From Paramyrothecium sp. XJ0827 (taxonomy: Eukaryota; Ascomycota; Sordariomycetes; Hypocreales; Stachybotryaceae): a stretch of 64,000 bases of DNA. The stretch covers positions 744,001-808,000 of the forward strand of contig JAJFPB010000008.1 in NCBI GenBank assembly GCA_020881915.1. Direction: 5' to 3'. Positions 1 to 10,753 of this stretch are shown in pieces (within the stretch, counting starts at the first letter, position 1; each line of letters starts with the position of its first letter). The notes beneath the pieces are model-generated. The model ran no database searches. It was not told the DNA's origin and saw only the letters and a program-made list of their open reading frames with translations. The position numbers and the translations under genes were made by a program.

Positions 1-1242
1 GCGGATACTTCCAAGTCATTTCTGCTCGATGAGAATACCCAAATGCAGGCCATTGGCCGGAGGCATACACTACCCTTTCTTGATAAGGCGCCGAAGAAGA
101 ATGCTTCACATACACCATCTGGACGAAGAAAGAGGGCCGTGTCTGTGTCCGTCCGGCCTTTTCTCAAACTGACCTACGGGCAGGCCCTCGTGAGAAAATG
201 GGCCTACGCTGTCTATGTCTATATATCTATAATATTGATTGTCCTGGTGGGCATTCGAACATACATTGAGCAGTTCGCTCTGCACGGCAACGAGCCCATA
301 GGCTGGGCACTGGGGTACTTCTTCGGGAATCTACCCTGGTTCAGATTCAAGGTAACAATGGCGAATCTAGAGCGATGGATCTGCCTCCCACCGAGGCTTC
401 TAGAGGAGGACCAGGCACATTGCAGCCTCGGCTGGGTGGAGCACGTCCGGCACAGCGACTTTGGCGCAGCCAACACGCGACTCTTCATCAGCGCGTACTG
501 GGTCGTCATCCTCATCACTGGGCTCGCGATAGTGTTTCAGCTCAAGAACACAGTCGAGGTCGACACGAGGCGCAAAGTCTTCCACTTCATGATGGTGGGC
601 ATGTTTCTTCCGGCGACCTTCATCGACCCAACCTTCGCCGCCTTGGCCTTGTCAATAGTGCTCGCCATCTTCCTTTTCCTAGACCTGATGCGGGCCAGCC
701 AGCTACCGCCGCTCTCCAAGCCGATAGCCTCATTCCTAGCTCCCTACGTGGATGGCAGGGACTTCCGAGGACCCGTCGTCATCTCGCATATTTTTCTCCT
801 GATCGGCTGCGCCATTCCCCTATGGCTCGCCCTGGCGTCGCTCCCACGCACCGGCACTGGCTTTGCCGCCGGCTGGGAGGTCCCGACGCGAGACGTCAGC
901 ATGGTCTCCGGAGTCATCTGCGTCGGCCTCGGCGATGCTGCGGCCTCGCTGATCGGGCGGCGCTTCGGTCGCCACAAGTGGCTCTGGGGCGGCGGCAAGA
1001 GCCTCGAAGGGAGTGTGGCCTTTGCTGCCGCCGTGTTCTTCGGGCTGATGGCAGCCAGCACATGGCTCCGCGTCGGCGGCTGGCCGGTCACGGGAGGTCA
1101 GGCCAGCGTGCTGACAAGTGCTCGGAACGCGGGCGTCTGTGCCTCGGTTGCCAGCCTGACGGAGGCGGTCCTGACGGGAGGGAATGACAATGTAGTTGTG
1201 CCGGTGGTGCTCTGGACCTGTGTGAAGAGTCTGGGAGCATAG
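1..1242 (+). CDS. SEC59: Dolichol kinase, C-terminal part (cut by window start)
   Basis: The frame is open from base 1, so the 5' end lies outside the window; 413 codons are visible and the M at 43 is internal. Dolichol kinase is an ER-membrane enzyme that uses CTP to make dolichyl phosphate for N-glycosylation, GPI anchors and O-mannosylation. The visible part has several hydrophobic segments (for example the stretches starting YVYISIILIV and LFISAYWVVILI). It carries the conserved late-family motif RRKVFHFMMVG and the CTP-binding region VGLGDAAASLIGRRFG followed by a KSLEGS segment near the C-terminus. The order and spacing match the family. It ends in the usual hydrophobic tail. Family assignment is from the motifs; no intron is needed in the visible part. 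Confidence 0.9.
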   Translation, partial: ADTSKSFLLDENTQMQAIGRRHTLPFLDKAPKKNASHTPSGRRKRAVSVSVRPFLKLTYGQALVRKWAYAVYVYISIILIVLVGIRTYIEQFALHGNEPIGWALGYFFGNLPWFRFKVTMANLERWICLPPRLLEEDQAHCSLGWVEHVRHSDFGAANTRLFISAYWVVILITGLAIVFQLKNTVEVDTRRKVFHFMMVGMFLPATFIDPTFAALALSIVLAIFLFLDLMRASQLPPLSKPIASFLAPYVDGRDFRGPVVISHIFLLIGCAIPLWLALASLPRTGTGFAAGWEVPTRDVSMVSGVICVGLGDAAASLIGRRFGRHKWLWGGGKSLEGSVAFAAAVFFGLMAASTWLRVGGWPVTGGQASVLTSARNAGVCASVASLTEAVLTGGNDNVVVPVVLWTCVKSLGA

Positions 1243-1453
1243 GCTCTACTTGCTCGCGTCGGTGTTGAGGGCGTTCATGATTATGTAAAAGCAAGTTCAT
1301 AGACAGAGCACGGTGCCATTGTATGATTGATGTCAATATGAATTTTTTACGACCTGTGCAGTACTGTACTGTATATGCTATGTTCTCTTTTGATTTGCCA
1401 AGCGCCATGTAATCCTTTGAATAACTCCTTTGTCAATATGCGTACAAAAGCGT

Positions 1454-3226
1454 TCAGCCCATTAAATCTTCCAAAATGGCCTCCAGCTCCTCTTTCTTGA
1501 AGGGAACGCTTAACAGCTCCGTGCCCAGGGCATCTTTGTAACTCGTAATCATCTGGTGGTCGTGGAATCTGTAGAGGTTGTCAGCATGCGTCTTTAGGCA
1601 CGGGATTTACAAACAGGTAGGACGGGCGACTCACTCTTTCAGCAGCGTCCGGAAGGCCACTTCGGAGCTGCAGATGAACTCCTCCACGGCCTTGTTGTAC
1701 AGCATCCTGTACTCGACGCCCTCGGGCTCGTCAGCGCCCAATCCGTCGCCGCCGCCGCCCTCCTCCGCGGCGACGAGGACCTCCCCGACGAGCAGGCGGA
1801 ACAGGTTCTTGGCGTTCTCGGGCAGACTCTTGAGCACGAAGGCGACGCCCTCCCTGCCGTTGATGCGGTGGGCCTTGCGCCCGAGCAGCTCGTGGACCTC
1901 GTCGACGACGTCGAGCTCGACGGTGAAGGGCACGAAGGTGGTGGCGTCGTGGAAGGCGAAGTTGAAGGCGGAGCGGAGGCCGATGTCCCAGAGCAGCGGG
2001 AAGTCGGGCGTGTCGGCGGAGCAGGCGAGGTTGACGCGCGGGTGGGAGGCGAGCTTGGCCAGCACGGCTTGGACGCCTGGCTTGCGGAGCGGGGGGGCGT
2101 CGATGGAGTTGACGATGAGGAAGAGCGACGAGTCGGTCGCCTGGAGCTGATTTATGATCTGCTGGACCATGACGGTCGGTTGAGACGTCGGAATGCGCTG
2201 CGTTGGGTCAACCGCTGAGCCAATCGTGCTCAGCACCTCCCGGATCGTAGTTGTCTCCGTGTAGCCATTCACGATGACAAAGACGGCCCTCTGGCCGCGG
2301 GTCTTGGCGTGGACGTGCTTGGCGAACCTGCGCAGCAGCGCCCGCTTGGAGCCGTAGCCGTAGAGGCACAGGCCGAAGCCCTGGAGCAGCTCGAAGGCCC
2401 ACTGCGGGAACGACTCGGCGTGCAGCGACTGGAGGTAGTCGACGTCGGGCGCGTGGCGGTCCCCGTGGGCGCGGAGGACGGAGAAGTACTCCTCGTGGGA
2501 GAGCAGGCCCAGCGACGAGAGGTTGTTGTCGGACGTCTTGGGCCGGCCGGGCTTGTTCTGGACGAAGTACTGCTCGTGCGGCGGGAGGTCGCGCGGCGGC
2601 GTGGGCGACTTGGCCCTCTTGGGGCGGCCTCTGCGCTTGGGGGTTTGCGAGGGCGTGGCCGCCTCGCTGCCGGGGCCGGAGTCCTGGGCGAGCCCGTCCG
2701 ACGGCAGGGTGGCCGCCTCGTCGTCTTCGCCGTCGCTCGACTCGTAGATCTCCCGCGCCAGGCCGTCGTAGTCGTCCTCGTCGTCGCTGATGTTGCTGGC
2801 GATGTGGTCTATCAGGGCCCTGGCGCTCTTCTTCCGGGCCGACCTGTCTGCGGCCTGCTTGCGCGGCGTCGAGAAGCCGGATTTGACCGCCTTGAGCGGC
2901 GTCTCCGGGTTTGGCTGGCTCGTCTTCCGCCCTGTGGGCGTGTCTCCGGGCCTGGGGTTCTTCGGAGGTCGCCCACGCCGTCGAGGGGTGGCTTGGGGGG
3001 TCTCCACGGCCGGTTCGTCCTCTACATGGTCGCCGTTGGTCGGCGCATCCACATCATCGACATCGGCATGATCGCCGTTCGTGGCCAGGTTTGCGTTGAC
3101 ATCGCCTCTGCGCCGTTTCGAAGGGGACTCATCGAGCTCCGGGACGGTCTCGAGCTCGTCGATGGATCGCTTGCGCAGGACGGAACGCAGGACCTCTTCC
3201 GGCGCCTGGTCTGGAGGTTCTGACAT
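1454..3226 (-). CDS. ORC2: Origin recognition complex subunit 2
   Basis: Two exons: 1635..3226 and 1454..1568, with a 66-nt intron whose donor GTGAGT creates the apparent TGA stop. The second exon adds FHDHQMI and the family's acidic C-terminal helix, giving 569 residues. ORC2 is part of the six-subunit ATPase-like complex that marks replication origins. The N-terminal half is low complexity and basic/acidic, with three AT-hook-like motifs (RRGRPPKNPRPG near residue 90, KRRGRPKR near 200, KPGRPKT near 230). The conserved ORC2 domain starts around HEEYFSVLRAHGDRH and includes the degenerate Walker-like segment LYGYGSKRALL. I take the ATG at 3226; the two codons upstream begin with TTG. It is divergent from the GEP4-type gene. 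Confidence 0.95.
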
Positions 3227-3640
3227 CTCCAAGGTCTATGTGGAGAGAGAGGAAGGATGGGTCGTTCCGAGCTTTGGGGCTCTCATGCAGCTTCTATTGA
3301 GCTCATTCGTGGCTGTAATATCATTCAGGAGCGTGGTTGATTTGGATAGTTAAATCACATGAAAATGGCCCGGCGCGTTGTAACGCGACTTTGTCCAACT
3401 CAATTCAATTCGACCGTTTAGGTAGGAGAGGCGCCAATGTGCTAGCGCTAAGCAACAGCAGCAGCCGCAGCAGCCTCAGAGGGTGAGTGGAGACCAGCAG
3501 GACCCCTGTAAGCACCCACGTCACACCTCCCTGGCCCTGGCCCAGGCCTTTTTCTTTGAGAGCTCAGACTTCACATGTAACCAAGGGCCTGGTTTGTCCT
3601 TTGCACCCCTTACGCCATACCCAAGCGGCTGCACGATACC
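3227..3640. promoter_or_regulatory. Shared ORC2/GEP4 divergent promoter region
   Basis: This 414-bp interval separates the starts of two divergent genes and must hold both promoters. It contains a run of CAG-type trinucleotides (about 3450-3475) and CT-rich stretches near the plus-strand start. I see no distinct regulatory motif. Confidence 0.5.
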
Positions 3641-4416
3641 ATGATCAACTTCAACGTTTCAGCGTCGCTCAATATCTTCAAGATTTTGTTCAGACCAAGT
3701 TTGTGTCTCCCTCACCAGACAGTGTCCACTTTCAATGAACTCCCCATCCCCCTGGAGAAAGGCCTGCAGACCACGGGCAGGAGGGCGAACATAAGAGCCG
3801 TCGTCCTCGATAAGGATGACTGCTTCGCGTACCCAGACGACAACGAAGTGTATCCAGCCTACAAGGTATCTATGTCATCTACTTGCATCCTTCTTCTCCC
3901 CGGGTGAATAAGTTACAATATCTCATCTTCCACCAGGAACATTTTGAAGCCCTGAGGGCCGCGTATCCAGGTAGACGTCTTCTCGTGGTATCCAACACTG
4001 CAGGCGCCAAGAGCTGGGACAAGGACTTGAAGCTGGCTGCCGAGGTTGAGCAGAACACGGGTATCTTTGTTCTGCCTCACTCAACCAAGAAGCCCGGCTG
4101 CGGCGCCGAAATCATGGAGTATTTCCGGAGCCACCCCGAGACTGGCGTCACGGATCCAGCGCACGTCGCCGTAGTCGGCGACCGCCTGACGACCGACATG
4201 ATGTTGGCCAACACTATGGGCGGCTGGGGCTTCTGGTTGCGGGACGGAGTCGTTCCCCTGCAGCAGAAGAATATCGTGAGTCCCGGCAACGATGAAGACG
4301 TGTATTTCCAAGGCTAATGCAACTGGCAGTTTTCGAGGATCGAGCGGCCGCTCGCTTCATTTCTGCAGAACAGAGGCATCGATCCGCCAGAGCCGGTCAG
4401 CCCATTTGAAGAGTGA
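3641..4416 (+). CDS. GEP4: Mitochondrial phosphatidylglycerophosphate phosphatase (Gep4-like HAD phosphatase)
   Basis: Three exons: 3641..3865, 3937..4275, 4330..4416, giving 216 residues; introns are 71 and 54 nt and all joins keep frame. Gep4 removes phosphate from phosphatidylglycerol phosphate in the mitochondrial matrix, a step in cardiolipin synthesis. HAD motif I is VVLDKDDCF (residues about 52-60), motif II is the S of VVSNTAGAKS, and motif III/IV is the K of STKKPGC with VVGDRLTTDMMLAN. All expected catalytic positions are present, and the length is normal for the family. The N-terminus (MINFNVSASLNIFKILFRPS) is basic and hydrophobic, as expected for mitochondrial import. Confidence 0.9.
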
Positions 4417-4870
4417 ACAGCCGTGATTTTCTCATAATTTTAATGTATAATTGAGGCATAGCCACGAGCCACCTGCTTGCGTCCTGCGCCATGTGCGTTT
4501 AGTGTTCGTGAATCACAGCAACCGGGCACCCAACCCACGCATATGCACTTCTCCAGTGAATCAAATCCAAGCAACTCACCACGGTTCGTATGAGGCTGGC
4601 TTACGGTTGCCGCATGAATCGAGCAGTACTCCAAAATATAAAGATGGGATTGCGCACTTCCACAATTCGTCTCTGGTCCTCCCAAGTTGCACCAAGTCCA
4701 CGACAACACTGTTCAGGAGTCATTGTTTGAGGAACCAGCCAACTCACTGCCATTCTCTACAGCCCTCTACGTTGCCATCTGTCTCTCCCCTCTTGCGTCC
4801 TGTGTGAGCAAAGTCCTCTTCTAGGCTCCCAAATCATCGACAGCCTGTTTCCAACCGATAAGACACCATC
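4417..4870. other. Intergenic, Myb gene promoter
   Basis: 454 bp between two plus-strand genes. The last 200 bp are pyrimidine-rich (CTCTCCCCTCTTGCG-like), typical of fungal leaders. Nothing else recognised. Confidence 0.4.
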
Positions 4871-5414
4871 ATGGGCGGCAAGACTTGGACCGAAGAAGAG
4901 GAGGCGTACTTCTGGCGCGTCATCATCCCTCGGTCCCCTAAAGCCGCCAAATTAAGCGACCGTACTGATAGCTGGGCCAAATGCGCCGAGACGATGCAAC
5001 GGGTATTTGGAAAGGGCATTCGAAAGTATACCCATTTGATGCTCTGTATGTTGTCTCTGCTCTCGTGCTCTGTTCCATGCTAACGATCGTAGCCGAGCAT
5101 TTCTACCAGAACTTCCGCACCCGCCAATACTCCCCCCATGCTAGAAAGTTCGTCCAAGAGCACGATCGCCACGTTGGTGCGTATATTCGTGTTAGCAGTC
5201 CCGATCTCGACCGACCACTGATATTTCCCAAGAACGCGAAGAAGGCTACTGTACCCCTGCCCATAATCCGTCGAGTCCTCGCGTTGGTAAGGCTCGTCGC
5301 AAGAAACAGAAGCTCCGCAAAGGTTCTTCGGCCTCGTCCCGCCCAAGGGAACCTTCGCACACGGCGAATGCCAAGCAATGCCTCCGCCAAAAGACCTGTG
5401 AGATTGCCGCTTGA
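4871..5414 (+). CDS. Small Myb/SANT-like protein
   Basis: Three exons: 4871..5045, 5093..5176, 5233..5414, giving 146 residues; introns of 47 and 56 nt, the first with a clear branch site GCTAAC. The N-terminus MGGKTWTEEEEAYFWR has the first-helix signature of a Myb/SANT domain (W-T-x-E-E-E), followed by a second Trp in DSWAKCAETMQR and an aromatic third-helix region (EHFYQNFRTRQYS). The C-terminal third is basic and serine-rich (GKARRKKQKLRKG), consistent with nuclear location. The role is not known; similar short SANT proteins are frequent in filamentous ascomycetes. The start is the first ATG of the domain. The gene lies between the GEP4 and TIM22 genes on the same strand. The third exon is less certain because only splice logic supports it. 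Confidence 0.7.
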
Positions 5415-5950
5415 TCGAGAGACGGATATCTGTTGTATTTCTTCGCGACATTAAAGTGACAATACGTTTATGAGGTGGTTGCTGCAGATCTTCATGTTGG
5501 CAAGTAGCGGGCAGGTGTCTGTCCTGAAGAGTTTCTACCTGTCCAGATTACATAGGGCCTTGTTGAGCAGATGTTTTTTCAGAATGGGCTCGAACTACCG
5601 GCTTAGCTTTCCTTTGCTAGGATTTGGTATTGAAATCATTCGTCCCATAAGAGATTTTCGCATTCTGTGATTATTTGAAGGTTTGGACTTGAGATTCATG
5701 TGCTCAGTCTTTCTTCACAACGCTAGAGACGGACGACAAAGTGGGGCCGCAAGAGCCGATCCGGGGCGCCAAGCCGGGTATGTGGGGCCTAAACAATCTC
5801 GAAGGCGGTGTCAGCTGGCAGAAACTTCTTATCCCGATAATTTACGAATAGCGCCTCTAGCACTTCCGCGATAGCAGACAGGCCCGTCCATCCTTCCTTC
5901 ATCGCTTCCCCATCGTCATCACCTCGTCCTCCCCCACACGAGCCACGATC
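5415..5950. other. Intergenic, TIM22 promoter
   Basis: 536 bp. Short open frames here have no protein-like character. The 60 bp before the TIM22 start are CT-rich. Nothing else recognised. Confidence 0.4.
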
Positions 5951-6602
5951 ATGAACTTCCCTTCCAACCTCTCTGGCGGCGCCGCGGCCGCGCCCCCACC
6001 GATGCTCGGCGGCGCACAGGATCCCAATGTGCGAGCAGTAAGTCGAGAACCTCGCTAGTCTCGCGCTCGAAACATGGACTAATCTCTTCACTGCGCAGAT
6101 TCAAGCGGCGATGGAGTCGTGCCTCGGCAAGTCGGTCATGTCCGGCGTGATGGGCTTCGGTATGGGTGGTTTGTTCGGCATGTTCATGGCTTCCGTCAGT
6201 CTTTCTCCTACTTGTCCTTGGTAGCTGGGCCCCAACTAATCCGTTCAGTAGATGTCCTATGATACTCCTTACGGCCAGCCCGTCATGGGTCCGAACGGGT
6301 CCCCCCTCAACACCCTTCCGCTCAAGGAACAGCTCCGACACGGCTTCAAGGACATGGGCACGCGCTCCTACTCCATGGCCAGGAACTTTGGCAAGGTCGG
6401 CGCTCTCTTCGCCGGCATCGAGTGCGGCGTCGAGGGCCTGCGCGCCAAGAACGATCTCGGAAATGGCGTCGTCGCGGGCTGCCTGACCGGCGGCATCCTG
6501 GCGCGGAACGCGGGTCCCCAGGCCATGGCCGGCGGCTGCGTTGCCTTCGCGGCGTTCAGCGCGGCCATCGACGCCTGGATGCGCCAACCCAAGGACGAGT
6601 AG
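5951..6602 (+). CDS. TIM22: Mitochondrial inner-membrane translocase subunit Tim22
   Basis: Three exons: 5951..6037, 6099..6194, 6252..6602, giving 177 residues; introns 61 and 57 nt. Tim22 forms the channel that inserts carrier proteins into the mitochondrial inner membrane. The Tim17/Tim22/Tim23 fold is recognisable from the glycine-rich first helix ([18 protein letters not shown]), the family segment LKDMG-like [22 protein letters not shown], and the last helices [12 protein letters not shown] and [16 protein letters not shown]. Cysteines are present in the first helix region (ESCLG) and after the second (IECGVEG), as is usual for Tim22. The second intron ends in tandem acceptors CAGTAG; only the downstream AG keeps the frame open. 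Confidence 0.93.
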
Positions 6603-6999
6603 GCGCGCAAGCGTCTGTCGAACAGGGAGAAAGGAGCAGGTAGACTTGTACGAGTGCGTCGCGAGCAATGGTTATGATACAGGAGTCTGGGATTACACAT
6701 AGAGCATTTGGGATGGCGTTTGGAGATTTACATCTCTCCACTTCGTATGCATGTATACCGTGTCGTTCGCACGAAGGCCGAAGCTGATGGGATGGCTGCG
6801 AGAATCTGTATAAAGTGGTCTAGATACCCGCACTGATAGACTGAGTCGTTTGCATGCAAGAGCGAACTCAGGAAGACCTGGAATTGTATTACTGGGTCAA
6901 CTTTTATGGAAATGTGCTCAAACCCTCCAACGCCGTGCTAAACTATCCCAATCTATGAAGCGACTCAATCTCGGCAGTAGTCCGACCCGTCCGGACCTC
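6603..6999. other. Convergent intergenic region
   Basis: 397 bp between the 3' ends of TIM22 and the GH16 gene, so it holds both transcript ends. No stable terminator-like structure or coding signal seen. Confidence 0.4.
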
Positions 7000-8367
7000 C
7001 TAGTTGGAGGCCTGGTAGACCTCAAACGAGCCAAACTCCCAGTACGCATCCCTGAAAGCCGTGGGGTTGTTGGCAACGTAGTCTGTGCAGTTGCTGGGGC
7101 CTTTTTTATACATGGTCAGTTTCGAGAATAGAAGGAGGCCAAGCTGGCATGATCTTCGACTTACATCCAGAGTCTCCGTAGACCGCATAGACCAGGTGGC
7201 CGCAGAGGTCAATGTTGGCGACGATGGACTGGTTCCTGAAGTGCGTGCCAATGTCGCACTTGGTGTTGGGGAAGTCGGCGAGCGCCGTGCCCCAGGTGGC
7301 CGGGTTGGGCGCCTTGCTCGTGATGTCGGCCGGGATGGCGCCGCGGGCGAACTGCCACATGCGGATGCCGGCGTCACGCCACTCGAGGGCCATGACGCCG
7401 CCGCCGCCGCGGTTGAAGGCCTCGCCGTACGAGCTGTCCTCGGCCTGGACGCCGCAGCCGGCGTTGTCGTTCTTGGACGAGTCGCAGGTGGTGTGCTCGA
7501 CGTCGCCGACCTGCTCGCGGCGCACGTCCATGGAGCAGCCGGAGGTGGTGTGCAGCGTCATCTGGTTGCCGTCGGTGGCCTGGTTGACGGCCTCGAAGAC
7601 GTCGATCTCGCCGTGCTGGGGCCAGTTGGAAGGGTCGACGAGCCAGAGGGCGGGCCAGGTGCCGCAGCCGTAGGGCGTGTGCTTGACGTCGAAGAGGAAG
7701 AGGCCGCTGTTGTAGGTGCTCTTGGAGGTGACGCGGACGGAGAAGCGCCCCGTGGAAGCGTCGGGGGTGCTGCCGGGGCCGACGCTGGTGTCGACGCGGA
7801 GGAGGGCGGTGCTTGGGGAGGCGTAGGTGAGGTTCTGAAGGGAACGGTGAGCGATTCGCAGTGTTTCATGCATGGACAAGTCATCGGCATACCAGTTGCT
7901 GCGCCTGAGCTTGAGGGACGTAATGGACGAAACCGCCGGCTGAGTATAGGTCAGTGTTTCTGTATCTTCTGAAGGGATCCAGGCGCAACTCACTCGGATC
8001 ATAGCCGGTGAAGTAGTCGAACTTGTCGAAGAAGTTCTCGCCTCCATCTGAGAAAGTAGCGGGTTAGCACTGTCGCCCAACATGATTTCCTCTCTCAACA
8101 TGACTTACATGTCTCAGCAAGACTGTAAGACAGCTCCGTGTAGTTGGGGTAGGCGTTGTTCTTCTTCACTTGAGTGCCCACGACGGCGCCGACGACGATG
8201 GCGATGATGACGACGATGGCCACAACAATGCCCCAGACCCTCTTCTGCCAGTATTTCGGATTCCACCACGGCGCGGCGGGCTCGCTGAACTGGCCGTAGC
8301 CGCGTGCGTCGCGGACCTCCTTGGAGCTCAGCTCGAAGGCGCCGGATTTCCAGCCGTTGCTTGCCAT
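7000..8367 (-). CDS. Membrane-anchored GH16 endo-beta-1,3(4)-glucanase
   Basis: Five exons: 8109..8367, 7994..8047, 7893..7939, 7165..7834, 7000..7100, giving 376 residues; all four introns are 54-64 nt and in frame. The catalytic motif HGEIDVFEAVN (E-x-D-x-x-E, nucleophile and acid/base) sits in the middle of the GH16 domain, preceded by GTWPALWLVDP. A short cytoplasmic N-terminus is followed by one strongly hydrophobic segment (about residues 46-66, WGIVVAIVVIIAIVVG). This suggests a type II membrane protein acting at the cell surface rather than a freely secreted enzyme. Substrate is inferred from the family: beta-1,3/1,4-glucan, either host-plant wall or the fungus's own wall. The last exon carries a CPSNC pair that probably forms a disulphide. 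The start is the first ATG ahead of the membrane segment. Confidence 0.9.
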
Positions 8368-10753
8368 GGTCGCAAGCGTGATATTTCAGTGTTTGGATTT
8401 CGTGTCTCGCAGGAATGGGAAAGCGAATGAGAAGCGGCAGCAGCCGGGGGAGGCTCTGTTATACGGTGACAGCTGGGTGGAAACGACTGGACTGGAGCCG
8501 CACGGCGTTCACACACAAGTCTTGTTTCAGCGACCCGCTATGTGTGTCAAACGAAGGGACGAAGGAGATATGACGACCTAGTCAAGTTGTCTAACTCTCT
8601 TGCTACGCTGGATCAGCAGAGTGCGGAATCTACATTAAGCATGTCTATCTGGAACCCGGGGGAGAGAGATTTGACTCAATCTTCTGGAGAGGAAACCACA
8701 AAAGTCGCAGCAACACTACGGTAAGCGTCCATATTCGGCTGCATCGGGTACGGCCCAACACCCCAAGCGATACGAGTAGTTGCTCATGCCGGCCCAGTTA
8801 TATGGAGCCCGGTTGAGGCTTATCACTTGGATGGGGGCGCACGCAAAAGAGTCCCGGTGATGTGCTGTATGCGCGCGCATCTATCTCGCATTGCCACCAA
8901 TGGGCAGAACATGGCGACGGGGGGTTCCACCACGGTTGACCTTAGAGTGGAGCGAAGGACCTAGCCTTGTGAGAATGGACCGAAAGGAAAAGGTACGGCA
9001 CGAAGAGGTTCGATGATTCGCTCATTCCCATCATCGATGCTGGCTGCATCGGTTTGGCTGGCAAGGGGACGCGCGTCCGGGAACCAGACTCGTATCTGCC
9101 CTGGCTGCCCTCTAATCGACCTCTTTTGGCCGGCTTATTAGTGAGATTCTCTGTTGGTGAGTGAGATCCGGTGCTGCGCTTCGGAACCCCGGCATGTCAA
9201 GAGCTGTGGGGGCGGGTTGGGGTGGCCCTCCAGGTACGCGTACGGTCTACGGATCGGATCGACTGGGAAACGAATGAAAAATAAAGCTACAATGAAAAAA
9301 GAAGGAACGGAAAAAGGCTTGACCAGAGCTAGAAGAGGATCGAGCTCGTATCCATGCCGTTTGCGGAGTAGACTGGAACGCGGCCAATGGACGGGGTTTC
9401 AGCCAACGTTTGGAACGGGCACGTCGATCTGCAGGTCATGGTTGCGCAATGCCCATGGCGATGCGGTAACCTGCCGTCAGTGGCCTGCTTTGCAACATAT
9501 TAACTTGCGGTTGTGGAGTTTGTTGGGGAGAGGAGGGCCCTCCTAACACCGTTCACAGCGTCATTGCAATTGAAGACAAACTATTACTTGCCTAGGGCTT
9601 GTAGATCATATTGTCCCCTCACGGGATTTGAAACTCAGCGAGCACTCGTACGCCAGTTGACGTGTACGTTTCTCAAAGCTCCAGCGAACGTCCGTGAAAC
9701 TCTCATACCAGTTTTCCTGTTCCGTGCCATAGTCTGTCGATTGGTTATGAACCACTCTTTCTCAGCATCCACCGTGGCTTCAAGGCCAATCTTTTATTTC
9801 AAAAACGGCGTTTCTGGTTATGCCTTTAGTCCCATGGCAGGCCAAGGCCAACTTCAGTGGCAATCGTGACTGCGCTGAGATGCATTCTCAAGTAAACTCA
9901 GCAGAGGAGATGCAGAGGCTCAAGGACATAGGAACCCGTAGCACAAAGCTTACGGCCAGGAGCCGACCTCAAACACAGCGAATGCTAACAAGCACTCGTA
10001 TCCGCTTCAGCGTATTGACATTGATGTAATCATATTATGAACGAGATTAATGTAAAAACAGCAAGTTACCGTTGTACTATGGAATTTACCTCATGCATTT
10101 ATTCAAACCCTGCTGCAGTCTGCTGTCACTGAATGATGCTACCAGTAGTGATCTAGGGTAGGGCGAATTGACATCGTGTAAGTGGCGGCGAAGCACCTTC
10201 TTCCCTTTTGACACTTCAAGCCTAAGATAAAACATAAGATTTTTACTCAGTGGCTTCCAGGACGGCACGTAAAGTCTAACTGGTCAAATTAAAAACCGGG
10301 GCTTTTGCGCACGGCTGCGTTACTGCCATGTCGTAATGTTGAACGGCACCTACCGCTCGCCATGCTCACCAGACAGACATCCTAGTGTCCGAACTGGACG
10401 AGCCGTTTCGTAGCATCAGCATGTTCGAGATAGCATTAGCCACTCTCTTACTGCGAATGATCTGTCTGGAGTTGTAGCACAAACATTACCTTTGCAATTC
10501 TCGCACATCTGTACGGAGATTTACGTCGACGGTTCTCAATTGCTACGTCACAAATATCCCCCAGTGCCTTTCATGTCGCATATATCCGACAAACCAGTAT
10601 GTTTCTGCAGCACGTAGAAAGCGCTGTCTGTTCATCGGGATCACAAAGAAGACAAATCACCAGAAGGGATTTAATAAACTATTGGGCATGAAAGCTCTTC
10701 ATCCATTCATAAACTAATGTCCGCTTATTCGTCCCATTCGTCCGTCATCTAAA
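8368..10753. other. 2.4 kb gene-free region between two CAZyme genes
   Basis: Holds the GH16 promoter (minus strand, next to 8368) and the 3' end of the PL4 gene. Open frames here, such as 9154-9546, are short and lack recognisable domains, codon bias or splice partners. The 10.0-10.7 kb part is AT-richer. I see no transposon remnants, tRNA or repeat. Confidence 0.4.

Noticed and set aside
2309..3223. 304-codon open frame on the plus strand opposite ORC2
   Set aside because: Shadow of the GC-rich ORC2 frame; no start context, domains or splice sites of its own.
7085..7972. 295-codon open frame opposite the GH16 gene
   Set aside because: Lies over four introns and the catalytic domain of the real gene; Gly/Val/Ala-rich shadow composition.
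9154..9546. 130-codon frame in the 2.4 kb spacer
   Set aside because: No domain, poor codon pattern, no splice partner and no similarity I recognise.
9596..9660. Possible tRNA-like T-arm (GGGATTTGAAACTC)
   Set aside because: No matching D-arm, acceptor stem or anticodon arm could be built around it.
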